NCBI RefSeq assembly: GCF_902726645.1
Contig: NZ_CACVAO010000001.1
Location: forward strand, 1,054,001-1,118,000
Direction: 5' to 3'
Length of the DNA stretch: 64,000 nucleotides
Origin: Halobacillus ihumii
GTDB taxonomy: Bacteria > Bacillota > Bacilli > Bacillales > Halobacillaceae
Shown here: positions 7,953 to 17,018 of the stretch, in pieces
How positions within the stretch are numbered: the stretch's first letter is position 1
Layout: the number at the start of each line of letters is the position of its first letter
Notes under the pieces: model-generated
What the model saw: only the letters and a program-made list of their open reading frames with translations
Told to the model about the DNA's origin: nothing
Database searches by the model: none
Program-made: the position numbers and the translations under genes

Positions 7953-8783
7953 TTATTTGATTCCTGACATCGTAAAGCCTTCCACAATATACTTTTGAAA
8001 AAATGAAAAGATAATGATAATCGGCACGACCATGAACGCTGCTCCAGCCATCTGCAGAGCAAAATTGTTCGCATACTGACCCTGTAATAATGAAAGGCCA
8101 ACAGATAACGTGTAAAGACTCTCATCATTTGCAATGATCAATGGCCATAGGAAGCTGTTCCAGCCAGCTATGAAGGTTAATATCCCTTGCACAGCAAAAA
8201 TAGGTTTGGCTATTGGTATAACCAATCTAAAAAAAATATAAAACTCTCCTGCCCCATCTAATCTAGCCGCTTCTAGCAAATCATTAGGGATAGTGGTCAT
8301 AAACTGCCGGAATAAAAAGATGCTGAATGCAACTGCCAGACCTGGAAGTACAATTCCCGTCATTGTATTCGTCAGTCCCATCTCATTTAACAGCAAGTAG
8401 ACGGGAATCATCGTCACTTGACCAGGAATCATCATCGTCGCTAACACTAAATAAAAGATCTTCTCGCGACCTTTAAATTGATATTTTGCAAAACCGTAGC
8501 CTGCCATTGCATTAAACAGTAACCCGACAAACGAGCATAGGACAACAATGATCGTATTTTTTAAATAAACTGCAAAATTCATCGTTGTAAATAGTTTTAT
8601 ATAGTTTTCGAGAGTCGGATCCTCTGGAAATAACGTAGGTGGAATGGCAAGTACCTCACTTTCCGGCTTGAAGGAACTTGAGATCATCCAAATGAAAGGG
8701 ATGGACACCATGACCCCGCCTATCACCATAAGGGTGATAATGAGAGATCTTTCAATCTTTCCCTTTTTAGTAGCTGTAGCCAT
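7953..8783 (-). CDS. Sugar ABC transporter permease (MalG type)
   Basis: The 276-residue inner-membrane permease of the CUT1 carbohydrate uptake class has six predicted membrane segments. The EAA loop reads EAARLDGAGEFYIFFRLVIP around residues 180-200, where the shared ATPase docks. It pairs with the permease encoded just upstream (19-base gap) to form the heterodimeric channel. No ATPase gene is present in the cluster. In Bacillaceae one general ATPase (MsmX type) commonly energises several CUT1 importers, so that is expected here. AGGAGAGGAGAG precedes the ATG. Confidence 0.93.
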   Translation of the reverse strand: MATATKKGKIERSLIITLMVIGGVMVSIPFIWMISSSFKPESEVLAIPPTLFPEDPTLENYIKLFTTMNFAVYLKNTIIVVLCSFVGLLFNAMAGYGFAKYQFKGREKIFYLVLATMMIPGQVTMIPVYLLLNEMGLTNTMTGIVLPGLAVAFSIFLFRQFMTTIPNDLLEAARLDGAGEFYIFFRLVIPIAKPIFAVQGILTFIAGWNSFLWPLIIANDESLYTLSVGLSLLQGQYANNFALQMAGAAFMVVPIIIIFSFFQKYIVEGFTMSGIK

Positions 8784-8802
8784 AAGCGCTAACTCTCCTC
8801 TC

Positions 8803-9693
8803 CTAATACTCTGTTTCTGATTTTCTAAACTTGAATTGAATTAATGTCACGATAATAATCATGATGAACAATACAAATGATCCTGCAGCCGCATAGCCGA
8901 ACTCACTAAACTGGAAACCTTCCTTATAAATGAACAGGGCAATCGAAAGCGTTCCATTCAATGGACCGCCATCGGTCATTACAAACGGCTCTTCGAAAAA
9001 TTGCATCCAGCCAATTAATGTCGTAATTGTGACAAAGAACGTAGCATATCTCAACAGCGGAAGCGTTACATGAAACAATACTTGCAATCTGTTTGCCCCA
9101 TCCATTCTTGCTGCTTCATAGTAGGATTTCGGAATACCTTGCAGAGCAGCTAAGAAAATAATCATATTGATGCCAATCCCTTTCCAGACAGCCAAAATAA
9201 TCAGCGACAGTTTAGCAAGTGTAGGCTCCTGAAGCCATGGGATATTCTCCACACTTAGTAATGAAAGTAAGTAATTAAATAATCCGTATTCAGTGTTATA
9301 AAGATATCCCCAGATCACAGCAACAGCGATGATGTTGGTGATAGAAGGCATATAAAAAACGGCTCGAAAAGTGCTAAACAGCCAGTTACTCCCATAATTC
9401 AACATTAACGCTATCGATAGAGAAGATATAATAACCAACGGTACCCCGATAACTACATAAAACGCCGTATTATAAACCGATTTTAGAAACGTCTCATCCG
9501 AGAGAAGCTCTTTATAATTCTCCAATCCAATAAATGTGATCGTTGACCAATCAGCCAGCCCCTTCAAATTTAAATCTGTGAAGCTGATCACGAAGGCGAT
9601 AAGGATAGGAATAAGGCTGAATACTGTCAGCAGTATAACGGCTGGCGCTATGAACATATAGGGGTGTCTGTTTTTAAACTGATGCTTGTTCAT
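8803..9693 (-). CDS. Sugar ABC transporter permease (MalF type)
   Basis: This is a CUT1 permease of 297 residues with six predicted membrane segments and the EAA loop YEAARMDGANRLQVLFHVTLP. I place the start at the ATG at 9691-9693 (MNKHQFKNRHPYMFIAPA) because it follows AGGTGGG and puts the first membrane helix at the usual distance. A longer frame from 9789 adds 32 residues that look like untranslated leader. It forms the channel with the MalG-type partner and accepts sugar from the lipoprotein encoded upstream. Confidence 0.92.
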   Translation of the reverse strand: MNKHQFKNRHPYMFIAPAVILLTVFSLIPILIAFVISFTDLNLKGLADWSTITFIGLENYKELLSDETFLKSVYNTAFYVVIGVPLVIISSLSIALMLNYGSNWLFSTFRAVFYMPSITNIIAVAVIWGYLYNTEYGLFNYLLSLLSVENIPWLQEPTLAKLSLIILAVWKGIGINMIIFLAALQGIPKSYYEAARMDGANRLQVLFHVTLPLLRYATFFVTITTLIGWMQFFEEPFVMTDGGPLNGTLSIALFIYKEGFQFSEFGYAAAGSFVLFIMIIIVTLIQFKFRKSETEY

Positions 9694-9792
9694 GGAAACC
9701 CACCTATCTATAATCAATCTGTTTTTGATAAAAAATGATGATGGAATGAAAGAAGACCTCCTTTCCACCCCATCATCCATACAGAACATGCT

Positions 9793-11028
9793 CTATTCTT
9801 CGAGTAAATTTTGCGCGGTCTTGTTAAATTTCTTAAGCTCTTCCTCTAAATCCGCACCGCCAACTACGATTCGTTCGATCGTACTTAACAGCTCCTGAGC
9901 AATACGTTCAAACTGTGGTGTCGGCAAACCAGGCTTTGTATGTTCGAGTTGTTTGCCGAAAGTCGCATACATTGGATCTTCTTTCATAATCGGTTTTCCC
10001 CAGGCTTCTGTTCTGGAAGGCAGCGTATTCGATGCCTTTAACCAATCAATCTGAGTATCTACTTGTGTCATAAAGGAGATGAATTTCAGTGCCCCATCTA
10101 CATTATCGGAATTATGAAAGACAGATAGATTAGCCCCGCCCATGCTGGAAGTGTTCGTCACTTTCTTTGGCATAACGGCTGTAGCCCATTTTCCTTCGAG
10201 ATCCGGAGCCTGTTCATTAATGATATTAATCATCCATGGACCACTGAAAAACATTGGCTTTGTCCCTTTTTTAAACGCCTGGACAATGTCTAGTCCTTGT
10301 TGTGCTTGGGCAATCCCTTCTTCAAAGTAACTGGTATAATATTTAATCGCTTCTTTAAATTCTGGCGAGTCGAAATTCAGATCATTTTCTTCTAGATTGG
10401 CTTCATATTCATTTTGCCAGGCAAAAATGAATGGCGTAATCTGGTCGTTTCGGTCAATATCCAGTCCATAATACTCTTCTCCGCGATCTGCCAGCTTAGT
10501 TGCTGCCGCTTTTAATTCTTCCCACGTCTTAGGAGGTTCTTCATAGCCTGCTTCTTTCAGCAGATCCGTGCGATAGTATAGAACACGAGTATCTACGTAC
10601 CATGGGATCCCAACAATTTGATCATCGTATTTCATCGTGGAAACAGATCCATTAAAGTAGTTTTCTTTTGCAAATGAAGGGTAATCCTCCACATATTCCG
10701 ATAAGTCCATTAATGCACCAGCCTCAGCAAATTCAGCCACCCAGGTTGTACCTAATTGCACAACATCTGGTCCGTTACCTGAAGCGACTGCCGTGAGCAG
10801 CTTATCGTGGGCTCTGTCCCACGGAATAGCTTGCACATCAACTTTTAAGTCAGGATTTTCTTCTTCAAACTTCTTACTAAACTCTTTCAGCTTCTTGCCT
10901 TCCTCGCCCATGGCCCACACTGAGATTGTGTTTTCACCACCACCAGAAGAATCACTCTCTTCAGAACAAGCAGCTAATGCAATGGATAAAACAATAACTA
11001 CTATCAAACCGAACAGCTTCTTTTTCAC
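9793..11028 (-). CDS. Sugar ABC transporter substrate-binding lipoprotein
   Basis: This family 1 extracellular solute-binding protein of 411 residues is tethered by lipid. It has a KKK n-region, a hydrophobic stretch and the lipobox LAAC with Cys21, then a Ser/Gly/Glu-rich linker and the MalE-like fold (TISVWAMGEEGKKLKEF onward). The start is taken as GTG at 11026-11028, because AGGGGTGG is eight bases upstream of it and nearly touches the ATG at 11040. It is the first gene of the importer operon. Beside a GH3 beta-glucosidase under the same operator, its ligand is likely a beta-gluco-oligosaccharide such as cellobiose or gentiobiose, but this is inferred from context. Confidence 0.93.
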   Translation of the reverse strand: MKKKLFGLIVVIVLSIALAACSEESDSSGGGENTISVWAMGEEGKKLKEFSKKFEEENPDLKVDVQAIPWDRAHDKLLTAVASGNGPDVVQLGTTWVAEFAEAGALMDLSEYVEDYPSFAKENYFNGSVSTMKYDDQIVGIPWYVDTRVLYYRTDLLKEAGYEEPPKTWEELKAAATKLADRGEEYYGLDIDRNDQITPFIFAWQNEYEANLEENDLNFDSPEFKEAIKYYTSYFEEGIAQAQQGLDIVQAFKKGTKPMFFSGPWMINIINEQAPDLEGKWATAVMPKKVTNTSSMGGANLSVFHNSDNVDGALKFISFMTQVDTQIDWLKASNTLPSRTEAWGKPIMKEDPMYATFGKQLEHTKPGLPTPQFERIAQELLSTIERIVVGGADLEEELKKFNKTAQNLLEE

Positions 11029-11055
11029 GACAACATCCACCCCTTTGTTTGATTG

Positions 11056-11105
11056 TTGAAACGTTTCGATAAATTTATTCTACTTAATATTGAATCCGCT
11101 TTCAA
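11056..11105 (-). promoter_or_regulatory. Promoter and LacI-type operator of the sugar ABC operon
   Basis: On the minus strand TTGAAA (11100-11105) and TAGAAT (11077-11082) are 17 bases apart. Just downstream is the operator TCGAAACGTTTCAA (11056-11069), centred on the perfect palindrome GAAACGTTTC (11058-11067). A repressor bound there would sit on the initially transcribed region. Confidence 0.8.
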
Positions 11106-11165
11106 TAACTTTTTTGAAATTTTTGTTTTTTAGTATAAAATTCACTTATTATAGCATCTACTCCA

Positions 11166-11225
11166 TTGACTTTACCGAAACTCCGCCTTATACTTCTTAC
11201 TATAAATTATTTCGAAACGTTTCAA
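11166..11225 (+). promoter_or_regulatory. Promoter and LacI-type operator of the GH3 gene
   Basis: TTGACT (11166-11171) and TATACT (11189-11194) have a 17-base spacer. The operator TCGAAACGTTTCAA (11212-11225) follows and is the same 14-mer as on the divergent side, read in the opposite direction. The layout mirrors the importer promoter. Confidence 0.82.
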
Positions 11226-11249
11226 TTATATGATCAGGAGGAATCTGTG

Positions 11250-13415
11250 ATGAATGATAGCCAGCTTACTTCATTAGTGAAAGACATGACACTACACGAA
11301 AAAGTAGGACAGCTCGTCCAACTAGCCACTCCTTTTTTCAAAGGAGCTTCTGACAAAGGTCAAATTACCGGCCCTATGCAAGAAATGGGACTCAGTCACG
11401 AAGACATTGAAAATACGGGTTCCGTGTTAGGAGCTTCCGGCGCCAAAGAAACCATAGCTATTCAAAGAAAGCATTTGGAAGACAACCGATTAGGGATTCC
11501 TTTACTATTTATGTCTGATATTGTGCACGGCTTTAGAACGATTTTCCCTGTACCACTCGCGATCGGGTGTTCATGGGATTTAGACTTGGCAGAAAAGAGT
11601 GCAGCTTTGGCAGCAAAAGAAGCGGCGGTTTCAGGGGGTCACGTTACCTTTGCCCCGATGGTCGATTTATCAAGAGAACCTCGATGGGGGCGGGGAATGG
11701 AATCTACGGGCGAAGATACATACTTGAACAGTGGATTTGCTCGATCTTTCGTCAGAGGGTTCCAAGGCGATTTACAACAGGATGCTTACAAAGTTGCTTC
11801 CTGTGTGAAACACTTTGCTGCTTATGGGGCCCCCGAGGGAGGGCGTGATTACAATACGGTCGATATGTCTGAATGGATGCTGCGCGAATCCTATTTACCC
11901 GCATACAAAGCTGCCCTCGATGAAGGCTGTGAAATGGTTATGACAGCCTTTAACATCTTAAATGGGATCCCTTCTACTGGGAATAAATGGTTAATGAGAA
12001 ACCTGTTAAGAGATGAATGGAATTTTGACGGGGTATTAATTTCAGACTGGGGCGCGGTTAAAGAGTTACTCCCCCACGGTGTAGCACAGGATGAAAAGGA
12101 AGCAGCCCTTAAAACACTGCGTGCTGGAGTCGATATTGAAATGATGACGTCCTACTACTTTAAATATACCAGCGAGTTAGTTGAGGAAGGACTATTAGAA
12201 GAAAGTACGATTGATGAAGCTGTCCTTAGAATCCTCCGCTTAAAAAACAAACTCGGATTATTCGAAAATCCTTATCGTGAAGCAGACGAAACAGATGAAA
12301 AGACCTTTATCCTTGCTCCAGAACATCGAAATGTTGCACGTGAACTTGCAGCCAAGTCTGTTGTATTGCTTAAGAATGAACAAGCACTGCCATTGAATAA
12401 TAACAACAATATCGCTCTGGTTGGTCCCTTCGCCAACAATACGGATATCCTCGGGCCATGGTCCTGGGGAGGATCAGCTGAAGATACGATCACACTAGAT
12501 ACAGGGATGAAACATCGCCTGAACACAGACCACTTACTGATTGCTGAAGGTTCTGGTATTGAGACTGGTACTGAACAGCAGCTGCAGGAAGCACTGCAAA
12601 CAGCTTCAAGAGCCGATGTCATCGTAGCAGCGCTTGGAGAGCACTCTGATATGAGTGGGGAAGCTGGTTCACGTGCAGATATCCGCCTACCTGAAATTCA
12701 ATTAGAATTGCTGAAGCAGCTAAAGTCACTCGGAAAACCAGTTATAGCCGTGTTATTTAACGGACGTCCATTAGATGTAAGAGAGGTAATTGAACATGCG
12801 GATGCCGTATTAGAAGCATGGTACCCTGGCACAGAAGGCGGGAATGCCGTTGCTGATATATTATTTGGAGACGTGAATCCATCCGGAAAACTCTCCATGT
12901 CCTTCCCCCATTCAGTAGGGCAAGTGCCGGTCTACTACAATCAGTTTAATACTGGACGGCCTAAAGATGCGCCTGATGCTCAAATACGTTTCGTTTCTCA
13001 ATATTTAGATATCCCAAATGAAGCATTGTTTCCATTTGGCTACGGATTAAGTTACAGCACCTATCACTATAGCGAAATGTCTCTTTCAACAGATCATATC
13101 ACGCCTGACGAGAAGCTTACTGTAAAAGTGAATGTAACAAACACGAGTGAGACGTCCGGAGAAGAGACGGTACAGCTTTATATTCGCGATTTAGTGGGAG
13201 ACGTTGTCAGACCGCTTAAGGAATTAAAGGATTTCAAAAAAGTTACCCTAAAGCCTGGTGAAACTACAACCGTAGAGTTTACGATAGAAGAAAGTCAGTT
13301 ACGTTACTATCACGCGGATCTTGATTATAAGAGTGACGCTGGTGAGTTTGAGGTGTTTGTCGGTCCCAACAGCAGAGATATCCAATCAAGAAAATTTAAG
13401 TTAGGGAACGTTTAG
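11250..13415 (+). CDS. bglX: Glycoside hydrolase family 3 beta-glucosidase
   Basis: The protein has 721 residues and no signal peptide, so it is expected to act in the cytoplasm on sugars brought in by the divergent ABC importer, splitting beta-linked glucosides by a retaining mechanism. The N-terminal (alpha/beta) barrel ends in GVLISDWGAV, where Asp266 is the expected nucleophile; KHFAAYG (residues 187-193) is the conserved substrate-binding segment. A second alpha/beta domain follows (residues about 370-590), and a fibronectin III-like domain closes the protein (about 630-720). The start is ATG 11250, preceded by AGGAGG at 11236-11241. The longer frame from 11166 would begin inside the promoter. 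Exact linkage specificity cannot be told. Confidence 0.94.
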   Translation: MNDSQLTSLVKDMTLHEKVGQLVQLATPFFKGASDKGQITGPMQEMGLSHEDIENTGSVLGASGAKETIAIQRKHLEDNRLGIPLLFMSDIVHGFRTIFPVPLAIGCSWDLDLAEKSAALAAKEAAVSGGHVTFAPMVDLSREPRWGRGMESTGEDTYLNSGFARSFVRGFQGDLQQDAYKVASCVKHFAAYGAPEGGRDYNTVDMSEWMLRESYLPAYKAALDEGCEMVMTAFNILNGIPSTGNKWLMRNLLRDEWNFDGVLISDWGAVKELLPHGVAQDEKEAALKTLRAGVDIEMMTSYYFKYTSELVEEGLLEESTIDEAVLRILRLKNKLGLFENPYREADETDEKTFILAPEHRNVARELAAKSVVLLKNEQALPLNNNNNIALVGPFANNTDILGPWSWGGSAEDTITLDTGMKHRLNTDHLLIAEGSGIETGTEQQLQEALQTASRADVIVAALGEHSDMSGEAGSRADIRLPEIQLELLKQLKSLGKPVIAVLFNGRPLDVREVIEHADAVLEAWYPGTEGGNAVADILFGDVNPSGKLSMSFPHSVGQVPVYYNQFNTGRPKDAPDAQIRFVSQYLDIPNEALFPFGYGLSYSTYHYSEMSLSTDHITPDEKLTVKVNVTNTSETSGEETVQLYIRDLVGDVVRPLKELKDFKKVTLKPGETTTVEFTIEESQLRYYHADLDYKSDAGEFEVFVGPNSRDIQSRKFKLGNV

Positions 13416-13432
13416 ATTAGCAAACTTCTTAG

Positions 13433-13493
13433 GCACCCCTATGGCATGAACTTTTGCTCCAATTTGTTAGTTGAGTCTAACTATCGGGGGTGC
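13433..13493 (+). terminator. Possible terminator after the GH3 gene
   Basis: GCACCCC (13433-13439) can pair with GGGGTGC (13487-13493) around an internal TTAG-N6-CTAA hairpin, followed by CAGTTCAATTTT. The long loop makes this weak. The rest of 13416-13618 shows no gene. Confidence 0.35.
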
Positions 13494-13567
13494 AGTTCAA
13501 TTTTCCCTCCCCTCTTGCCCATCTTATTAATAGTACTACAATCATGACACGAGACTCTTCATGATTA

Positions 13568-13576
13568 TGGTACAAT
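13568..13576 (+). promoter_or_regulatory. Extended -10 promoter of manA
   Basis: TGGTACAAT carries the TG-N extension before a TACAAT box, 42 bases before the manA start. I see no good -35 box at 17 bases. Confidence 0.45.
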
Positions 13577-13618
13577 GACCTGTAATGAAATGAACTATGC
13601 AAAGAGGTGTAAGCTGCA

Positions 13619-14575
13619 ATGTATAACGAACCTATTTTTCTACAACCAGAGTTTAAAGAACGAATCTGGGGCGGCACGAAACTTAACAAGATATTCAATT
13701 ATGATATTCCTTCTGAGAATACAGGAGAATGCTGGGGGATTTCCGGACATGCCAATGGAGCCAATCGAATTAAAAACGGCCCGCTCAAAGGAAAAACGTT
13801 AGCCGAGGCCTGGAGCCAGCATCGCGAGCTTTTCGGCAATGAAGAGGGGAAAGAATTTCCGTTGCTCGTGAAAATTCTCGATTCTAAGAAAGACTTATCT
13901 GTTCAAGTGCATCCGGATGACACTTATGCTCGTGAAATTGAAAAGCAGAACTATGGCAAAACAGAGTGCTGGTATGTAATAGATTGTGAAGAAGGTTCCG
14001 AAATTATTTTTGGTCATCATGCTAACAGCCAAGAACAATTGGCATCCATGGTCGAACAGGGTCAATGGGATGAGCTGCTGCACCGCATCCCCGTCAAACC
14101 GGGCGATTTTTATTATGTACCAAGCGGAACCATTCATGCGATTGGGGAAGGGATACAAATATTAGAAACGCAGCAAAGTTCGGATATTACGTATCGTGTA
14201 TACGACTACGATCGTACGGATAAAAACGGTGAGAAACGTGAACTGCATTTAGACCGCTCGCTTGACGTCACCAACGTGCCTCACGAGAATCCAACCCTTG
14301 AACGCACGCGATGGAACGAGGATGGCATATCGAAGGAGAAGCTAGTTGAGGAAACTTATTTCACGGTTCATCACTGGAGTTTTGAAGAAGAGAGCCAACG
14401 TATTACGCCCGAGACCTATCAACTCTTCAGCGTAATAGACGGTGAAGGAACACTATCGACCGAAATAGGAATTTTTTCATTTGCAAAAGGAGATCACTTC
14501 ATCATCCCTTCGACCGTTGAATCTTATACGCTTGAAGGCTCTGCCTCCTTCATTACATCTGTTTCCAATAAATAA
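13619..14575 (+). CDS. manA: Class I mannose-6-phosphate isomerase
   Basis: This zinc enzyme interconverts mannose 6-phosphate and fructose 6-phosphate. It has 318 residues, the length of the short Firmicute type. Motifs seen are PEFKERIWGGTKL at the start, LSVQVHPDDTYA (zinc ligand histidine) around residue 95-105, GKTECWYVID, and VPSGTIHAIGEG, which supplies another ligand. It begins with ATG after AGAGGTG. It stands alone on the plus strand, converging on the sucrose cluster. In some Bacillaceae such a gene sits beside a ROK fructokinase, as it does here, so both may feed fructose 6-phosphate to glycolysis. Confidence 0.95.
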   Translation: MYNEPIFLQPEFKERIWGGTKLNKIFNYDIPSENTGECWGISGHANGANRIKNGPLKGKTLAEAWSQHRELFGNEEGKEFPLLVKILDSKKDLSVQVHPDDTYAREIEKQNYGKTECWYVIDCEEGSEIIFGHHANSQEQLASMVEQGQWDELLHRIPVKPGDFYYVPSGTIHAIGEGIQILETQQSSDITYRVYDYDRTDKNGEKRELHLDRSLDVTNVPHENPTLERTRWNEDGISKEKLVEETYFTVHHWSFEEESQRITPETYQLFSVIDGEGTLSTEIGIFSFAKGDHFIIPSTVESYTLEGSASFITSVSNK

Positions 14576-14579
14576 TATC

Positions 14580-14615
14580 GAAGCCAGCTTCCAGGTAATC
14601 CTGAAAGCTGGCTTC
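14580..14615. terminator. Bidirectional terminator between manA and the fructokinase gene
   Basis: GAAGCCAGCTT (14580-14590) pairs perfectly with AAGCTGGCTTC (14605-14615), followed by TTTTC on the plus strand. It lies between the two convergent stop codons. Confidence 0.8.
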
Positions 14616-14625
14616 TTTTCTGCCT

Positions 14626-15495
14626 TTATGAGTTTGCGGCTAGCAAAAGTGCTCCCTTGATCCCAGCTTCGTTCGTCAATCCCGGTGGTACAATATAGTC
14701 ACCGATGCTTTCAGCTGTTAGAAACGGGGAACTTACATAACCTGCTAACATATCAACTACATTTTTACGGACTAAATCAAAAAGCTGCTCCTGCTGCATG
14801 ACACCTCCGCCCATAATAATCCGTTCTGGGGACAAAATGTAAATGTAATTCACGAGAGCCTGAGCTAAATAATACGCTTCGATTTCCCACACTTTTTCAT
14901 CATCAGCCAATTGCTGACTCGCTTTGCCCCAGCGTTTCTCAAGCGCGGGACCAGCTGCCATCCCTTCTAAGCAATCGCCGTGATAAGGGCAGACTCCTGC
15001 AAATGAATCATCGTCATGACGTTTAATCGCAATATGCCCCATTTCAGGATGAGATAGACCCTTTAACGTAGCCCCGTTAACTATCGCACCGGCGCCGATA
15101 CCTGTCCCAACTGTAATATAAAGACACGAATTCACATCCGTAGCATTTCCCCAAGCCGCCTCTGATAAAGCAGCCACATTCACGTCTGTATCGACCTTCA
15201 CAGATACAGCTAATTCATCTGCCAGACTTTGGACGAGCGGGAAGTCTACCCAGTCAATTTTAGGTGTTTGCTGGATGGTTCCGTAACTGTCACTCTGTTC
15301 ATTCACATCAATCGGTCCGAAACTGCCGATCCCCAATCGTTCAATCCCTTTTCCTTTAAAAAATTCGTAGACTGCCGGCATCGTAATGTCCGGATGTTGA
15401 GTAGGGATAACCGTTTTCTCAAAAACGCCCCCTGCTTCATTGCCAATGGCACACACAAATTTTGTGCCGCCCGCTTCAATCGCACCTATTCTCAT
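14626..15495 (-). CDS. scrK: ROK-family fructokinase
   Basis: The 289-residue protein is an ATP-dependent sugar kinase of the ROK family, predicted to phosphorylate the fructose released by the adjacent GH32 enzyme. It starts MRIGAIEAGGTKF, carrying the phosphate-binding GGTK loop, and contains ITVGTGIGAGAI. A zinc-binding cluster HPEMGHI...CPYHGDC around residues 150-180 is typical of the fructokinase (ScrK/YdhR) branch. It is the last gene of the sucrose cluster and starts 18 bases after the GH32 stop, with GGAAAGGAAC upstream. Glucokinase-like side activity is possible. Confidence 0.92.
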   Translation of the reverse strand: MRIGAIEAGGTKFVCAIGNEAGGVFEKTVIPTQHPDITMPAVYEFFKGKGIERLGIGSFGPIDVNEQSDSYGTIQQTPKIDWVDFPLVQSLADELAVSVKVDTDVNVAALSEAAWGNATDVNSCLYITVGTGIGAGAIVNGATLKGLSHPEMGHIAIKRHDDDSFAGVCPYHGDCLEGMAAGPALEKRWGKASQQLADDEKVWEIEAYYLAQALVNYIYILSPERIIMGGGVMQQEQLFDLVRKNVVDMLAGYVSSPFLTAESIGDYIVPPGLTNEAGIKGALLLAANS

Positions 15496-15513
15496 AACTT
15501 CAGTTCCTTTCCC

Positions 15514-16947
15514 TTAAAAATGAATCACATTATCTCTCAAACTCCAAATCTGCACATCTGCAGCTATAGATTCCCTTGGCTTTACTTCAAACGTCCTCAC
15601 GTCTGGATCAGCAAACAGGCGTGAGGTGAATACTTCTTCTCCACCATTTACAAAAATTTCTACTGAAGAACGATCGATGTAAAACTGCAGCTGTTGCACT
15701 CCTTGTGGCAGTCTGCAGCTGCGTGATTCAACCGTCCCATCCCCATAGGCAGGACGCGTAAGGGTTAGCAGCCCTCTATCGGGGTCGTAAACTAATCGCG
15801 CATAATCCAGCACGTTGACCTCTTCAATTGGTCCGTTCACTTGCACTTCAGACGCCCTGTCGATAGTAAAATCAGTTTGTTTCGTTACCTGTTCATTATA
15901 GCGTTGCCCCGTGCGCAGATCCGTTAATTCTTCGACAGGACGCTGGATCAGTTTGCCGTGTTCAAGACTCAACTCCCTCGGAATCGTCATACAGTGAACC
16001 CAGTGGTACTGATGCGTCGGCTGGATTTTTTCCTCCGGATCCGGACACCCCATCCAGCCAACTAGCAAGCGTCTGCCTTTTTCATCACACATTGTCTGCG
16101 GAGCATAAAATTCAAAACCGCGGTCAAGTTCTTGAAAACGGTTATGCTGAAATTGCGCTTGCTGGTAATCTAGTTTTCCTACCACATAGCCTGTCTGATA
16201 AAGATTGTTATAATCAATTCCGTCAGCTTCGACGCCTTGCGGAGAAAAGAGAAGCACTTCTTGCCCGTCCAAAGTAAACAGGTCAGGACACTCCCACATG
16301 TAGCCTAGATAACCGAATTCTTCCCTGGTTGAATGAGATAATTCACCTCTGAACTCCCATTCCTTCGCATCTTTTGATTCAAACAGAACAACACATCCAA
16401 AGCGATCCTCCGTTTGTGCTCCAACTACCATGTACCACTGGCCGCCATTCTTCCACACTTTCGGATCACGGAAATGCGGCGTGTACCCTTGCGGCAGTTC
16501 AATTTCGACACCATTTTTAACAAAATGAATGCCATCAACCGTTTCAGCCGAGCATTGATAGGTTTGCCGCTGACCTTTTTCATCTTTCACATTACCAGTA
16601 TAATAGACTTTCATTTTTCCGTCATAATCAATCGCACTGCCTGAGTAGCAGCCGCTTCTATCAAACCAGTCACTTGGCGTCAGAGCGGTCGGTTCTAATT
16701 TCCATTCCACGAGATTGTCAGAACTGAAATGGCCCCAGAACTTCGCACCGTGCCCTGTGTGAAACGGCATCCATTGAAAATATAGATGATAAGTACCTCT
16801 CCACTGGATCCAGCCGTTCGGATCATTGAGCAGTCCAACTGGAGGAGACATATGAAACGCCTGCCTGTAAGGATCCTGCTTTACAATTTCCTGATATGTT
16901 TCGATAGCTGTATCTGCTTGTTCTCTTAACTTTCGATCATTGCTCAT
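15514..16947 (-). CDS. sacA: GH32 sucrose-6-phosphate hydrolase
   Basis: The enzyme splits sucrose 6-phosphate (delivered by the neighbouring PTS) into glucose 6-phosphate and fructose in the cytoplasm. The 477-residue protein shows the GH32 beta-propeller signature LNDPNG with the nucleophile Asp42, the FRDP motif with the transition-state-stabilising Asp161, and MWECPDLF with the acid/base Glu219. A C-terminal beta-sandwich follows (about 340-470). There is no signal peptide, which fits intracellular SacA rather than a secreted levanase. AGGTGGAGGAATT precedes the ATG. A hairpin with a T tract separates it from the PTS gene, so its expression may be lower than the transporter's. Confidence 0.95.
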   Translation of the reverse strand: MSNDRKLREQADTAIETYQEIVKQDPYRQAFHMSPPVGLLNDPNGWIQWRGTYHLYFQWMPFHTGHGAKFWGHFSSDNLVEWKLEPTALTPSDWFDRSGCYSGSAIDYDGKMKVYYTGNVKDEKGQRQTYQCSAETVDGIHFVKNGVEIELPQGYTPHFRDPKVWKNGGQWYMVVGAQTEDRFGCVVLFESKDAKEWEFRGELSHSTREEFGYLGYMWECPDLFTLDGQEVLLFSPQGVEADGIDYNNLYQTGYVVGKLDYQQAQFQHNRFQELDRGFEFYAPQTMCDEKGRRLLVGWMGCPDPEEKIQPTHQYHWVHCMTIPRELSLEHGKLIQRPVEELTDLRTGQRYNEQVTKQTDFTIDRASEVQVNGPIEEVNVLDYARLVYDPDRGLLTLTRPAYGDGTVESRSCRLPQGVQQLQFYIDRSSVEIFVNGGEEVFTSRLFADPDVRTFEVKPRESIAADVQIWSLRDNVIHF

Positions 16948-16965
16948 ACAATTCCTCCACCTTCA

Positions 16966-16999
16966 TGAAAAAAGAAGACCCGGTAGACGCTACTAGGTC
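16966..16999 (-). terminator. Hairpin between the sucrose PTS gene and the GH32 gene
   Basis: On the minus strand GACC-TA-GTAG pairs with CTAC-CG-GGTC around a 3-base loop (16977-16999), followed by CTTCTTTTTTC. It probably acts as a partial terminator inside the operon. A complete stop is unlikely because no other promoter for the downstream genes is evident. Confidence 0.5.
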
Positions 17000-17018
17000 C
17001 TTTTTCACTATAATCACA

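Noticed and set aside
11058..11067. GAAACGTTTC as a CcpA cre site
   Set aside because: It lacks the spacing of the cre consensus (TGNAARCGY) and is paired with an identical site serving the local LacI repressor, although cross-binding cannot be excluded.
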